From assembly GCF_025770725.1 (NCBI RefSeq), contig NZ_JANZKZ010000005.1, positions 100,115-164,114 of the forward strand: a stretch of 64,000 nucleotides of DNA, read 5' to 3'. The position numbers and the translations under genes are program-made. This document shows positions 17,233 to 26,567 of the stretch, one piece after another; position 1 is the first letter of the stretch, and every line of letters starts with the position of its first letter. Below the pieces are notes generated by a model. The model saw nothing but the letters and a program-made list of their open reading frames with translations. It was not told the DNA's origin and ran no database searches. Origin of the DNA: Sulfurospirillum oryzae (GTDB lineage: Bacteria; Campylobacterota; Campylobacteria; Campylobacterales; Sulfurospirillaceae).

Positions 17233-18511
17233 AGTATTGATTGTTGATGACAACGATAACAATAGGCTCACGCTAAATCTTTTACTTGAAGAAGTTGAAG
17301 ATATTGAAGTTTACGAAGCCGAGGATGGGCAACTTGCAGTAGAAATGTGTGTTAAGAACCATTTTGATCTGATTTTTATGGATATTATGATGCCCAATAT
17401 GGATGGTTTCGAAGCGACAAAATTCATCAAACAGGTGAATAAAAAGAGCATGATTATTGCGTTAAGTGCGCTTGATGATGACGCATCAAAACATAAAATG
17501 CTCTCGTTGGGCGCAGAGGATTATCTTACAAAACCTCTTAATTCTGAGCACTTTTTACAACGCATTAGGCAGTATCTGCGCATTATAGAGCTTCGTAATC
17601 AGAAAATTCACAAGTACCCTCAAGCACTTAATCCATTTAATGCCCACGTCTATCATCGTACGATGACGTTTCGTGTTGATGATGAAAGTGCTTTGGCTGA
17701 GTTTTGGGATTATTGGCTTAATAGTGAGAAAAATATCATCAACCTTAGTGATTGTGTCCGTCTCATTTATGGGTTTGGTTTGTGGCTTTTAAAGCATGAG
17801 TATGAGTGTAGTTTAGTGGTCGAAGAGAATGAGGAAAAACTCTATATGATGCTGGTACATGTAAAACCTTTGGGCAGCAATATTATTAAAAATATTTTAC
17901 TCAAACATTTTGCCAATGCTAAGTATATTTTATCAAATGATATGCTCACCTTTCAGCTCGATAAAGAAGTTAAACGCGACAATGGCGTTGTGGAAGTGAG
18001 TGATGAAGCGAAAAAAATTCTCTCTAAAACGCATGACAATGTTCTCAGTGCCGTGGATTATATTAATAATACTGCGATTTCTTTCATTTCAAAAATTGAT
18101 GGTCTTGAGATGATCAATGATGAAACCGATAAAGCAATTTTAGTCTTTGAAAAAGAACCTACCAAGCGAAATCTTGCTGTGATTTATGAGAATTTTCAAG
18201 AGTACGCAGATATTTTAGAAGAGTTGATGGATTTTGAACATTTAGGGTTTGCAGTACAAACATTGATTGATTTTTTAGGCACACTCACAGAAGAACAATT
18301 TGATCCTGAAAAGTCTAAACGTCTTGCGGCGATGCTCTTAAATCTTTTACATGACTTAGCCTCATGGAGAGAAAATGTCTTTATCACCCAAGTGGCACGC
18401 GATATACATTATCTTGACTCATCGCTTTTAAGTTCGTGTATTCAAATTGAAGCCATTTTTGAAGAGAAGAGTTTAAGCCTAGATCATGATGATGATATAG
18501 AGTTCTTTTAG
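17225..18511 (+). CDS. Response regulator with uncharacterised C-terminal output region
   Basis: The receiver domain has D8-D9, phospho-acceptor D53 in FMDIMMPNMDG, Ser in ALSALDD and Lys in YLTKPL. The remaining 300 residues (from FRVDDESALAEFWDYWL) match no output domain I recognise; they are predicted mixed alpha/beta, then alpha-helical from about residue 260. There is no DNA-binding, GGDEF, EAL or HD signature. The protein ends in DHDDDIEFF, an acidic tail like those of the MCP and pseudo-kinase of this cluster. It overlaps the kinase gene by 8 nt. A hairpin follows at 18524. Confidence 0.85.
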   Translation: MYKVLIVDDNDNNRLTLNLLLEEVEDIEVYEAEDGQLAVEMCVKNHFDLIFMDIMMPNMDGFEATKFIKQVNKKSMIIALSALDDDASKHKMLSLGAEDYLTKPLNSEHFLQRIRQYLRIIELRNQKIHKYPQALNPFNAHVYHRTMTFRVDDESALAEFWDYWLNSEKNIINLSDCVRLIYGFGLWLLKHEYECSLVVEENEEKLYMMLVHVKPLGSNIIKNILLKHFANAKYILSNDMLTFQLDKEVKRDNGVVEVSDEAKKILSKTHDNVLSAVDYINNTAISFISKIDGLEMINDETDKAILVFEKEPTKRNLAVIYENFQEYADILEELMDFEHLGFAVQTLIDFLGTLTEEQFDPEKSKRLAAMLLNLLHDLASWRENVFITQVARDIHYLDSSLLSSCIQIEAIFEEKSLSLDHDDDIEFF

Positions 18512-18523
18512 GAAAATATGCAA

Positions 18524-18555
18524 AATGCCATTCACGCTAAAGCGTGTGTGGCATT
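18524..18555. terminator. Bidirectional hairpin between convergent operons
   Basis: Nested inverted repeat: AATGCCA with TGGCATT outside and CACGCT with AGCGTG inside, loop AA. Read on the minus strand it is followed by TTTGCATATTTTCC, which suits a terminator of the cheY-cheC-GGDEF operon; on the plus strand the tail is weaker. Confidence 0.7.
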
Positions 18556-18560
18556 ATCAG

Positions 18561-19571
18561 CTATTGATGGTGAACTTTATAGGTATTGCGACCTTCCGCT
18601 TTAGCGACATAAAGTGCAAGATCAGCATTTTTAATCAATTGATTAAAGTCAGATCCATGATCAGGGAAGAGGCTAATACCAATGCTGGTAGTCACACTAA
18701 GATCCAAGTGGCGAACTCGAATAGGTTGTTGAACAGCGCTAATAAGTTTTTTAGCAATATGTTCTAATGTTTTAGTTTCTTCAATGTCATCTACAAGAAT
18801 AATAAACTCATCTCCGCCAAAGCGTGCGACAGTATCCGATTTACGTGTAGCTAAGAGTAAGGTTTTTGCTACATGAATGAGAATCATATCTCCAACATCA
18901 TGACCCAATGAATCATTGATTTCTTTAAAATTATCCAAATCTAAAAAGAGTACACCAAATTTTTTACCACTGGTTTGATTGTTTTCAACTAAGAGTTGTA
19001 ACCGTTGATTGAGCAGTGTTCGGTTTGCTAAAGAAGTGAGATGATCATAATGGGCTTGTTTATAGATAATGTCTTTTTGTTTAATAAGTTTATTTTTAGC
19101 CGTCTCAAGTTTTCTAATGGTTGCATTGGCAACTTTGATTGAACGAGCAAGATCTTCACTCTCTTTGTTGCACTTCGCCTTTTCTTCCATCAAACTGGTT
19201 TGATCGTAAATAAGTACAGTCACTTGCCTTTTTTCGATGTTGTAAGGCATAATGGTCACATCTTGTTGCATAAACTCAAAGATTGATTTCGTGGTTATCG
19301 AGTTTTTCATAGGAAACAGATAGTGGTTAGAATCGGCAGTAAAGAAAGAAGGACCTCCCAGCGTGAGGGCTGTTTTGATATGACGTTGGAGTGATTTAAG
19401 ACGTTCAGGTGTTACATTAAACAGCGAAAGTAGATTTTTTCCTACAACATCTTGTGCTTCAACATCACTGTGTACCGCAACCCATTTGTTGACGTAGTAG
19501 ATGTTTAAATCGGCATCGATGGTTAAGATACCTACATTAATCGAATCAATAATTTTTTCACAATTTATCAT
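18561..19571 (-). CDS. PAS-GGDEF diguanylate cyclase
   Basis: An N-terminal PAS domain (about 1-125, IIDSINVGILTIDADLNIYYVNKW) leads through a coiled coil (130-165) to a GGDEF domain (about 170-335) with the intact motif ARFGGDEFIIL. An RKSD inhibitory I-site lies five residues upstream, so product feedback is expected. It makes cyclic di-GMP from two GTP. No EAL domain and no membrane segment are present. It is the last gene of a three-gene operon with cheC and cheY, three bases after cheC, tying chemosensory signalling to c-di-GMP. Confidence 0.92.
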   Translation of the reverse strand: MINCEKIIDSINVGILTIDADLNIYYVNKWVAVHSDVEAQDVVGKNLLSLFNVTPERLKSLQRHIKTALTLGGPSFFTADSNHYLFPMKNSITTKSIFEFMQQDVTIMPYNIEKRQVTVLIYDQTSLMEEKAKCNKESEDLARSIKVANATIRKLETAKNKLIKQKDIIYKQAHYDHLTSLANRTLLNQRLQLLVENNQTSGKKFGVLFLDLDNFKEINDSLGHDVGDMILIHVAKTLLLATRKSDTVARFGGDEFIILVDDIEETKTLEHIAKKLISAVQQPIRVRHLDLSVTTSIGISLFPDHGSDFNQLIKNADLALYVAKAEGRNTYKVHHQ

Positions 19572-19573
19572 GG

Positions 19574-20173
19574 CTATAACTTATCAATCGTACTTTTTAA
19601 ATGATCAAGCATCTCATTGTTGAGAAGAATAAACATGTGCCCCAAGATATTCTCTTTTTCAATATCTAGTGCTGTTTTAATGACAATGACATTGTCATAG
19701 CCTTCGATTTTATCGTACTTATCCATTTCGGAGATTTCGCGTTTTTCAATGGAAGGGACTTTAAAAATGGTTTCGCCATGAATGATTTCACAAAACTTGC
19801 CGATACAGGCCGATGTGATGATATTGGTAAGTTCCATAATAGATGATTTTATATCACCCTTATCACTTACTTCTTGTTTGAGCAAAAGATTACAAAAGGC
19901 ACGTGCTGAGTAGTTGTTAAAGACGAACAACACTTCGCCATTAAAAGAGCCTAGAAAACGCTGTTTTGTGAGATAAAATTCGTACTCTTCTTCCAAAACT
20001 TCAATGATTTTATCGTCCAATTTGTGGATATCAATACTTGAAATGTCAGGAATATGAAGTTTGGCATGATTGTCCAGCATATCGCCAATCAAAGACGCGG
20101 ATAGTCCGAAAGAGACATTAATGAGTTCTTTTAAAACATCTTCTTGTTGTGGGTTAAAATAGTGTGTTGTCAT
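19574..20173 (-). CDS. CheC/CheX-family CheY-P phosphatase
   Basis: Both active-site signatures of two-site CheC proteins are present: ExxN at E16-N19 (KELINV) and again at E114-N117 (IMELTNII). The family hydrolyses phospho-CheY; CheC is also stimulated by CheD, which is encoded across the cluster at 14217. The 199 residues match CheC length. It lies directly after the cheY-like gene, their stop and start being adjacent, so it most likely acts on that regulator. Confidence 0.8.
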   Translation of the reverse strand: MTTHYFNPQQEDVLKELINVSFGLSASLIGDMLDNHAKLHIPDISSIDIHKLDDKIIEVLEEEYEFYLTKQRFLGSFNGEVLFVFNNYSARAFCNLLLKQEVSDKGDIKSSIMELTNIITSACIGKFCEIIHGETIFKVPSIEKREISEMDKYDKIEGYDNVIVIKTALDIEKENILGHMFILLNNEMLDHLKSTIDKL

Positions 20174-20554
20174 TTAAAATACCAACTTTAGCAAGGTTGT
20201 GCGAAATTCTTGTTCATCCACAGGCTTGGAAATAATGGCCGAAGCACCAAGCGCTAAAACTTTCTCTTTAGTTGTTTTTTGACGATCAGCAGAGATCATC
20301 ACGACAATGGCTTCAGGATTGATAGCTCGAATACGCCCTAGGGCTTCAATGCCATCAATACCAGGCATGGTGATGTCCAAAAAAACAACATCAGGTCTGT
20401 GTTTATCGTAAAGAGCGATAGCCTCTTCACCATCGCACCCTTCGATAATATCAGCATTTTCAACAATTTTTTTTGGGATCATCTCAATAAGCCATTTTCG
20501 TGAAATTTTCGAATCATCAACGACTAGAAAAATCATTTTATTAGATAAGCTCAT
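20174..20554 (-). CDS. CheY-like single-domain response regulator
   Basis: The 126-residue receiver has D13-D14, phospho-acceptor D60 in VVFLDITMPGIDG, Ser in MISADRQ and Lys in ISKPVDE. It has no output domain. It heads the cheY-cheC-GGDEF operon that faces the main chemosensory cluster, and is probably a CheA target or phosphate sink, dephosphorylated by the CheC made from the next gene. The minus-strand promoter should lie in 20555-20615. Confidence 0.88.
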   Translation of the reverse strand: MSLSNKMIFLVVDDSKISRKWLIEMIPKKIVENADIIEGCDGEEAIALYDKHRPDVVFLDITMPGIDGIEALGRIRAINPEAIVVMISADRQKTTKEKVLALGASAIISKPVDEQEFRTTLLKLVF

Positions 20555-20615
20555 CTCATAATCCTCATATTTTAATTCTATAATTTATAATGGTACAAAA
20601 ATTATCTTTAAAAAA

Positions 20616-21599
20616 CTATATAAGATACTTTTTAGCATCCTCTTTTGTTTCATAAGGGGATGATTGAATGACTCTTTCACCGATGCGAAGAGCATAACTT
20701 TGATCGGGGAGGGCTTTGGTAAATGTTAAAATAATACGACACGCTTCTTCTTCATCTGCACATGAAGCATTTTTGGAAAGTAGCGAAGAAGGAGCGCTCA
20801 TATCTTCGTTTACATGTAAAAGATTAAACTTAGGATTATTCAAAGAATCGATAATGTCATTTTCTTTTTCATTGCGTCCGATAACAAGCTTTGCTCCCTC
20901 TGGAAGTCTAAAATGTCTTCCATTTTTAAGCACTTCAATATCTTCTTTTGCAAAGCTATCGTATTTTGTGAAATCACGCATACGGATGCTAAATTGCACA
21001 TCAGTCAGTAAACATCCTCCTGCAGGCGTGGGGTAATCTTCCCATCCTAATTCTTTCGCAAGGGAGAGTTGTGCGTTGCGTCCTCTGCCATTAAAGCCTA
21101 AAAGCCGGCTTCGATCAACCCAGCCTTCTCGTTCAGGTTTGGTCTCTTCCATCACTAAAGCAGACATTGGACGAAGAATAAGGTCTTCATCAAGATCATC
21201 GGCTATTTTCTTCACGAGTCTTAGTGCATCTTTATTCTGGCTCATCGGACGTTGACCCACCACTTCGCCTGTGGCAATAAATGAAGCACCATAGCGCGGC
21301 AAGAGTGACTTTGCAACGCTAAACATAAAACCATGACAGTCGATGCATGGGTTGAACTGTTTTCCATAGCCATATTTTGGGCTAAAAAGAACTTTTTGAA
21401 GGTATTCATCGCGGACATCAATGACTTCAAGTGTTGCGCCAGCAATTTCTGCGCGACGTTTAAGGGTATCAAAATGATCTTCTTTGACACCAAAACCAAT
21501 GTTAATGTGCAGAGCAATGACTTCGATGCCTTGCTGTGTTAAGAGTTTCATGGCGAGCATGCTATCAAGCCCGCCGCTATAGAGTACTAATGCTTTCAT
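20616..21599 (-). CDS. PP-loop ATP pyrophosphatase, MnmA/ThiI-like
   Basis: The N-terminal PP-loop LYSGGLDSMLA (7-17) binds ATP for adenylation. A later NPCIDCHGFMF supplies a Cys pair, and a second conserved Cys lies in PAGGCLLTD, as in tRNA thiolation enzymes that adenylate a base and transfer sulfur. It is not a full MnmA, and the substrate is not certain. I start at ATG 21599 because the conserved strand begins at once; an in-frame GTG at 21614 would add five residues. The start lies 23 bp inside the 3' end of dnaG, so the two are co-transcribed. Confidence 0.75.
   Translation of the reverse strand: MKALVLYSGGLDSMLAMKLLTQQGIEVIALHINIGFGVKEDHFDTLKRRAEIAGATLEVIDVRDEYLQKVLFSPKYGYGKQFNPCIDCHGFMFSVAKSLLPRYGASFIATGEVVGQRPMSQNKDALRLVKKIADDLDEDLILRPMSALVMEETKPEREGWVDRSRLLGFNGRGRNAQLSLAKELGWEDYPTPAGGCLLTDVQFSIRMRDFTKYDSFAKEDIEVLKNGRHFRLPEGAKLVIGRNEKENDIIDSLNNPKFNLLHVNEDMSAPSSLLSKNASCADEEEACRIILTFTKALPDQSYALRIGERVIQSSPYETKEDAKKYLI
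20809..20820. repeat. TTTACATGTAAA palindrome inside PP-loop gene
   Basis: Exact copy, read on the minus strand as LHVN codons in the C-terminal part of the gene. Confidence 0.85.
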
Positions 21600-23235
21600 A
21601 CGGAACCAATTCACCTTGTTTTAATTTCATCATTTTTTCTTGTATTTTACGAATCAAAAACTGCTTTTTATCATAACTTAGCTCACGTGCAGTTTTGATT
21701 TCTTGAAACTTTTCGTTGTAGTAGTGGTATAAAAATGCGACCATCGACGCGATCAGTGATTTTTCATCGTACACTTTGATGTCTTCCCACAGCGAAATGC
21801 GTCTAAGCTTAGGATGTTCAAATTGATTGTCCAAAAGAAGCGAAAACTCTTCTTGGTGGGTTTTGAACATAGAGCTATCGATGGTATCGAGTACCGTATC
21901 AATAAGACTGGGTTCACTTAAAATCGTTTTGATGATGGTAAGTTCCAGCATATCTTCAAAGGCACGCTCCTTTTTATCGAGTCTTTGAGGTTTATGGCTC
22001 TGAATTTTCACCAAATTATGGTGAAGCCCCAGTTTTTCTGAGAGCATCCCTGTATAACTCTCTTGAACGGCTTGAGGTAGTGTTTTAAGGTAACTCATCG
22101 CCTCAGTTAGCGCTTGTTGTTTGGCGAGAGGGTCTTTGAGGTTGTACTTTTTCACCATGCGCTCTAGTGAAAACTCAATAAAAGGTTGAGGCGTTCTAAA
22201 GAGGTGATTGAGGGCATCAATGAGATTGTTTTGCACCATATCCGCAGGATCCATTCCTCCACTAAAAAGAACAACGCCTCCTTTAATACCATGCGTGCTA
22301 AGTAACATAGAGGCTTTAAGAGCGGCATTAATGCCCGCATCATCGCCATCATACGCCACAATGACTTCAGGATCACCCCTTGTGATAAGAGGAATATGCT
22401 CGTTTGTAAGGGCAGTGCCTAGCGTTGCAACGGCATGGGTAAACCCTGCTTGATGCAACATAATAACGTCTAAATAGCCTTCGGTAATAATGATTGTTTT
22501 TTGTTTGTAAATATTTTCTTTGGCAAGATGGTAGCCATACAGCAGTTGCGATTTGTTAAAATGTTTGGTTTGAGGCGAGTTAACATACTTAGCAGGATGA
22601 TTCGAAAGCGTTCGCCCACCAAAACCAACAAGCCTGTTGCTCGGTGAATAGATGGGAAAGGTAACGCGTTCGATAAAACGTGCATAAGGGTGATTGTTTT
22701 CTCCAATGCCTGCAACGCCATACTCCATACTTTCACTCATGGCATAACCACGTGAGCTTAAAAAATCAAGCGTCGCAAAAGAGGCAGGCGCATAACCGAT
22801 TTCAAATTTTTCAACAGAGGCTTCAGAGATGCCTCTTTGTCTCAAATACTGTTTCGCTTGGGGGTTGTTATCGAGTTGTTTAATGTAAAAAAGATTCAAA
22901 CTCTCCATCAGCTTTCGATCTTCTTTTTTAATGCCATCATTGGTGGTATAAGAGAGTGAAAAGTTGACCATATTGGCGAGTTTTTCGATGGTTTCAGGGT
23001 AAGAGAGTTTTTCATACTCCATGACAAATTTGATGCTATCTCCTCCAGCGCCACAGGCGAAACAGTGGTAAATCTGTTTTGAGGGACTCACCACAAGGCT
23101 AGGACTTGTGTCATTGTGAAAAGGGCACACGCACTTATAGTTGGCACCGTTTTTTTTCAGCTCTAAGTATGAGCCTACGACATCGACAATATCAAGACGT
23201 TGTTTGAGGTTTTCAATGGATGTTTTATCTATCAT
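21577..23235 (-). CDS. dnaG: DNA primase DnaG
   Basis: The 552-residue protein has the CHC2 zinc finger near the N-terminus (C37-x2-H40...C58-x2-C61, CPFHNDTSPSLVV...HCFACG). The RNA polymerase domain follows with a Toprim fold (IIITEGYLDVIMLHQAG and VAYDGDDAG carrying the metal-binding Glu and Asp-x-Asp). The C-terminal part would bind DnaB helicase. It synthesises RNA primers for replication. It is divergent from the TPR gene at 23348, with a 112-bp shared promoter region. Confidence 0.96.
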   Translation of the reverse strand: MIDKTSIENLKQRLDIVDVVGSYLELKKNGANYKCVCPFHNDTSPSLVVSPSKQIYHCFACGAGGDSIKFVMEYEKLSYPETIEKLANMVNFSLSYTTNDGIKKEDRKLMESLNLFYIKQLDNNPQAKQYLRQRGISEASVEKFEIGYAPASFATLDFLSSRGYAMSESMEYGVAGIGENNHPYARFIERVTFPIYSPSNRLVGFGGRTLSNHPAKYVNSPQTKHFNKSQLLYGYHLAKENIYKQKTIIITEGYLDVIMLHQAGFTHAVATLGTALTNEHIPLITRGDPEVIVAYDGDDAGINAALKASMLLSTHGIKGGVVLFSGGMDPADMVQNNLIDALNHLFRTPQPFIEFSLERMVKKYNLKDPLAKQQALTEAMSYLKTLPQAVQESYTGMLSEKLGLHHNLVKIQSHKPQRLDKKERAFEDMLELTIIKTILSEPSLIDTVLDTIDSSMFKTHQEEFSLLLDNQFEHPKLRRISLWEDIKVYDEKSLIASMVAFLYHYYNEKFQEIKTARELSYDKKQFLIRKIQEKMMKLKQGELVPYESISTL

Positions 23236-23347
23236 GGTCTTATTATATCAAGTTTGGTATAATAAGAAATTGAGGATACTAAACTTACTGGTACGTAAGC
23301 TTTGTAATGGAATGAAATAACGCTTATATGTAAATAAAGGGTAGAAT

Positions 23348-24394
23348 TTGGATAATTTTTTTATAGCATACCGCGATCCACTTTTTGGTGTCATCATTTT
23401 GTTTGCCATTGTTTTTGTTATCTCCTTCTCTAATTATTGGTGGGGTGTTTTTAAGAACAAAGAAGAGAAACAAAGTATCGATAAGTTTGTTAAAAAATTT
23501 GAAATTGTCACCGACGAAAATGAGTATAAAAAACTTTTGGAAGACGCTTCGATTCCTTTAGAATCGTTAGCATTGCTTGCACATGCGTATGCCAAAAGTG
23601 GGGACTATGAAAAAGCGATCAATATCTACCTTGTGACACTCAAGCGCGTCAAAGGTAAGGACGAAAAACAGTACCTTCTTTCAACACTTGGGAAGACCTA
23701 TTTTAAAGCAGGTTTTTTGCGTCGAAGTTCCGAAGTCTTTTTAGAGTCATTGCGTCTGCATCCACGCAATGCAGAATCCCTCAAATACCTAACCGTCGCC
23801 TATGAGCAACTTCAAGAGTATGTGAAAGCCGAAGAGGTTTTGGACTCATTGGAAGAGTTGGGTGCAAAAGTAAGTGTGCAAAGAACGTATCTTAAAGCAC
23901 TTGAGACGATTAAAGAGAGTCATCTTAAAGAGAGCCAAAAAGTTGAGAAGCTTTTAGAACTTTGCAAAACAGCCCCTTTTTTAAAGCGAAAATTGTTTGA
24001 ATACATGCAAGAAAATGGTATTAAAATTGAGCCTTCTTTCTTTGAAACGTTATCCTTCAAAAGCGTCATTGATCTTTTATGGTATGTTGATCCTATGGTC
24101 TATGATATTCTTACATGTAAAGATCCACTGGTGCAACAAATTGCGATGGCAAGGGGCTTGAGCCCTTATGTTGAGCAAGAGGGTGAAGTTCCTTTTGCAC
24201 TGGATGTCTTAAGTAAGCTTCAAAGTATCGGTTATAGCAAAGCAAGCCTTGGTTTTGAGTACCTTTGTGGTGAATGCAAGCAAGTTTTCCCGATCCATTT
24301 TTACAGATGCCCTCATTGCCAAAGCATCGACAGCGTTACGATCCAAACCACACTGACCAAAGCAGACGATGAAGAAAATATCTCTTTTCTGTGA
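23348..24394 (+). CDS. LapB/YciM-like TPR protein with zinc-ribbon
   Basis: One N-terminal transmembrane helix (about 12-33) is followed by TPR-type repeats (about 70-190, such as ALLAHAYAKSGDYEKAINIYL) and a C-terminal CGEC...CPHC rubredoxin-type metal site (about 305-323). This layout is that of LapB (YciM), which in E. coli controls lipopolysaccharide synthesis by directing LpxC degradation. The middle segment is diverged. It starts at TTG with AAAGGG six nt upstream, and overlaps rnhA by 26 nt. LapB function is an inference from architecture. Confidence 0.75.
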   Translation: MDNFFIAYRDPLFGVIILFAIVFVISFSNYWWGVFKNKEEKQSIDKFVKKFEIVTDENEYKKLLEDASIPLESLALLAHAYAKSGDYEKAINIYLVTLKRVKGKDEKQYLLSTLGKTYFKAGFLRRSSEVFLESLRLHPRNAESLKYLTVAYEQLQEYVKAEEVLDSLEELGAKVSVQRTYLKALETIKESHLKESQKVEKLLELCKTAPFLKRKLFEYMQENGIKIEPSFFETLSFKSVIDLLWYVDPMVYDILTCKDPLVQQIAMARGLSPYVEQEGEVPFALDVLSKLQSIGYSKASLGFEYLCGECKQVFPIHFYRCPHCQSIDSVTIQTTLTKADDEENISFL

Positions 24395-24794
24395 TGGCTC
24401 ATCCTTAGGAAATCCTGGTGCTGGTGGCTATTGCGCTATTTTGCGTTTTGGGGCGGTTGAACGCATTGTCAGTGGTGGAATGGCAAACGCTACCAACAAT
24501 CAGATGGAACTCTTGGCGGTTATTGAAGGCTTGGCAGCCCTTAAAGAGCCATGCGATGTTACGCTTATTAGCGATTCAAGTTATGTGATCAAAGGGATTA
24601 ATGAATGGCTTGAAGGCTGGAAGCGCAAAGATTTTGCCAAGGTGAAAAACCCAGAACTCTGGCAGCGCTATGTGGAAGTCTCTAAAAACCATAAAGTTCA
24701 TGGTATTTGGGTCAGAGGACATGATGGACACGTAGAAAATGAAATGTGCGATAGGATCGCAAAAGAAGAAGCAACCAAAGTAAAGGAAAGATAA
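24369..24794 (+). CDS. rnhA: Ribonuclease HI
   Basis: The 141-residue protein contains the four catalytic acids in order: [11 protein letters not shown] (Asp), NNQMELLAV (Glu), ISDSSYV (Asp) and [10 protein letters not shown] (Asp), plus the late His in RGHDGH. It degrades the RNA strand of RNA-DNA hybrids. It begins inside the previous gene and its stop overlaps rnc (TAATG). A separate RNase HII is encoded at 35069. Confidence 0.95.
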   Translation: MKKISLFCDGSSLGNPGAGGYCAILRFGAVERIVSGGMANATNNQMELLAVIEGLAALKEPCDVTLISDSSYVIKGINEWLEGWKRKDFAKVKNPELWQRYVEVSKNHKVHGIWVRGHDGHVENEMCDRIAKEEATKVKER

Positions 24795-25477
24795 TGCAAA
24801 AAAGATTAGAAGCGTTACAGAAGCGTTTGGGTTATCAGTTTAAAGATCAAGACCTGATAATCGAGGCACTTACGCACAAAAGTTCAAAACAACCCTACAA
24901 TAACGAGCGTTTGGAGTTTTTAGGCGACGCGGTACTGGACCTCATTGTGGGTGAGTACCTTTACCATGAATTTACCGAAGTAGCAGAGGGTGAACTCTCC
25001 AAGCTACGCGCTTCGCTTGTTAATGAAAAAAGCTTTGAAAAACTGGCACGTTTGCTTCATTTAGGTGAGTGCATTTACATCTCACTGGCAGAAGAGAATA
25101 ACAATGGACGTGAAAAACCTTCCCTTCTTTCCAACGCGTTTGAGGCGATTATGGGCGCACTCTACCTTGAAGCGGGGTTAGAGAAAGCCCGAGCTTTGGC
25201 GATAGCGCTTTTAGAAGAGGCGTACCCTAAAATTGATATGGATGCGATTTTTAGAGACCATAAAACCACCTTGCAAGAGCTGACACAAGCCCATTTTGGC
25301 ATGACACCAGAGTATCGCTTGGTGCGCTCCTTTGGGCCGGATCATAAAAAAGAGTTTGAAATCGCTGTGAGTGTGAGAGGCAAAGACCTTGCCATTGCCA
25401 GTGGAAAAAGTAAAAAAGAGGCACAGCAAAAAGCGGCAATGCTCGCACTTGAAATCCTTAAAAAAGAGATCAGATGA
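24794..25477 (+). CDS. rnc: Ribonuclease III
   Basis: The RNase III signature [14 protein letters not shown] (about 37-50) carries the catalytic acids, with a second metal ligand in [17 protein letters not shown]-terminal double-stranded RNA-binding domain (about 155-225) ends [20 protein letters not shown]. It processes rRNA precursors and structured mRNAs. It is coupled to rnhA and aroC through one-base and ATGA overlaps. Confidence 0.97.
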   Translation: MQKRLEALQKRLGYQFKDQDLIIEALTHKSSKQPYNNERLEFLGDAVLDLIVGEYLYHEFTEVAEGELSKLRASLVNEKSFEKLARLLHLGECIYISLAEENNNGREKPSLLSNAFEAIMGALYLEAGLEKARALAIALLEEAYPKIDMDAIFRDHKTTLQELTQAHFGMTPEYRLVRSFGPDHKKEFEIAVSVRGKDLAIASGKSKKEAQQKAAMLALEILKKEIR

Positions 25478-26547
25478 ATACATTTGGAAGAAAATTTTGT
25501 TTTACAACCTTTGGTGAATCGCATGGAAAGGCAATTGGCTGTGTGGTCGATGGCGTCCCAGCAGGCTTAGAAATCGATGAGGAATTTATTCAAAGCGAGT
25601 TAGATAGAAGAAAACCAGGTCAGAACAAATTTGCCACCGCACGCAAAGAGGGCGATAAGATTGAAATTTTAAGCGGTGTTTTTGAAGGTGTTAGTACTGG
25701 AACGCCCATTGCGATGATTATTTTCAATGAAAATCAAAAAAGCGGTGACTATGACAGTGTGAAAGATCTTTTTCGTCCAGGGCATGCGGATTTTACCTAT
25801 TTTCACAAATACGGAATCAGAGATTATCGCGGTGGCGGACGCAGTAGTGCCAGGGAAACAGCCGCACGCGTGGCAGCAGGTGCTATTGCCAAACTACTTC
25901 TAAACACTTTACATGTAAAGGTTCAAAGTGGTATTTGTGCCATCGGTGGCATCGAAGCCAAAAGTTATGATTTTGAACGTGTGGCAAAGAGTGAGATTTA
26001 CGCGCTAGATGGAAACGTCGAAGAGGCACAAAAAGAGGTTATTTTAGAAGCTAAAAACGCGCACGATTCTGTGGGCGGTGTGGCGCTTGTGCAGGTTGTG
26101 GGAGCGCCCGCAGGATTGGGTGAGCCGATTTATTATAAACTTGACGCCCTTTTGGCAGAAGCCATGATGGGTATTAACGGTGTTAAAGGCGTAGAAATCG
26201 GAGAGGGCTTTCATGCCTCAGCGCTCAAAGGCTCCCAGAATAACGATGCCATTAGCAAAGAGGGATTTGTCACCAACCATAGTGGCGGAATTTTGGGCGG
26301 TATGAGCAATGGCGATACCATTACATGTAAAGTCTATTTTAAACCAACCCCTTCGATTTTTCTTGCTCAAGAGACGATTGATAAAGAGGGAAATGCGCTT
26401 ACATGTAACCTCAAAGGAAGACATGACCCGTGCATCGCTGTACGTGGCAGTGTCGTTGCAGAGTCGATGACTGCTTTAGTCATAGCCGATCTTTTACTGC
26501 TCAATTTAGGCGCAAAAGTCGAACATCTCAAACGGGTTTACATGTAA
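25474..26547 (+). CDS. aroC: Chorismate synthase
   Basis: The protein begins [29 protein letters not shown], the family signature, and has [21 protein letters not shown] and a late RHDPCIAVR. It converts EPSP to chorismate with reduced FMN, the last common step to aromatic amino acids. Length (357) is standard. It contains three copies of the TTACATGTAA core and a fourth that includes its own stop codon. Confidence 0.97.
   Translation: MNTFGRKFCFTTFGESHGKAIGCVVDGVPAGLEIDEEFIQSELDRRKPGQNKFATARKEGDKIEILSGVFEGVSTGTPIAMIIFNENQKSGDYDSVKDLFRPGHADFTYFHKYGIRDYRGGGRSSARETAARVAAGAIAKLLLNTLHVKVQSGICAIGGIEAKSYDFERVAKSEIYALDGNVEEAQKEVILEAKNAHDSVGGVALVQVVGAPAGLGEPIYYKLDALLAEAMMGINGVKGVEIGEGFHASALKGSQNNDAISKEGFVTNHSGGILGGMSNGDTITCKVYFKPTPSIFLAQETIDKEGNALTCNLKGRHDPCIAVRGSVVAESMTALVIADLLLLNLGAKVEHLKRVYM
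25908..25919. repeat. TTTACATGTAAA palindrome inside aroC
   Basis: Exact copy within the 14-bp palindrome CTTTACATGTAAAG, read as tta-cat-gta-aag (LHVK). Further cores in this gene at 26321 (ITCK), 26399 (LTCN) and 26538 (VYM-stop) use other frames. Confidence 0.85.
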
Positions 26548-26567
26548 GGTGGTAAAGAGATGATGTT

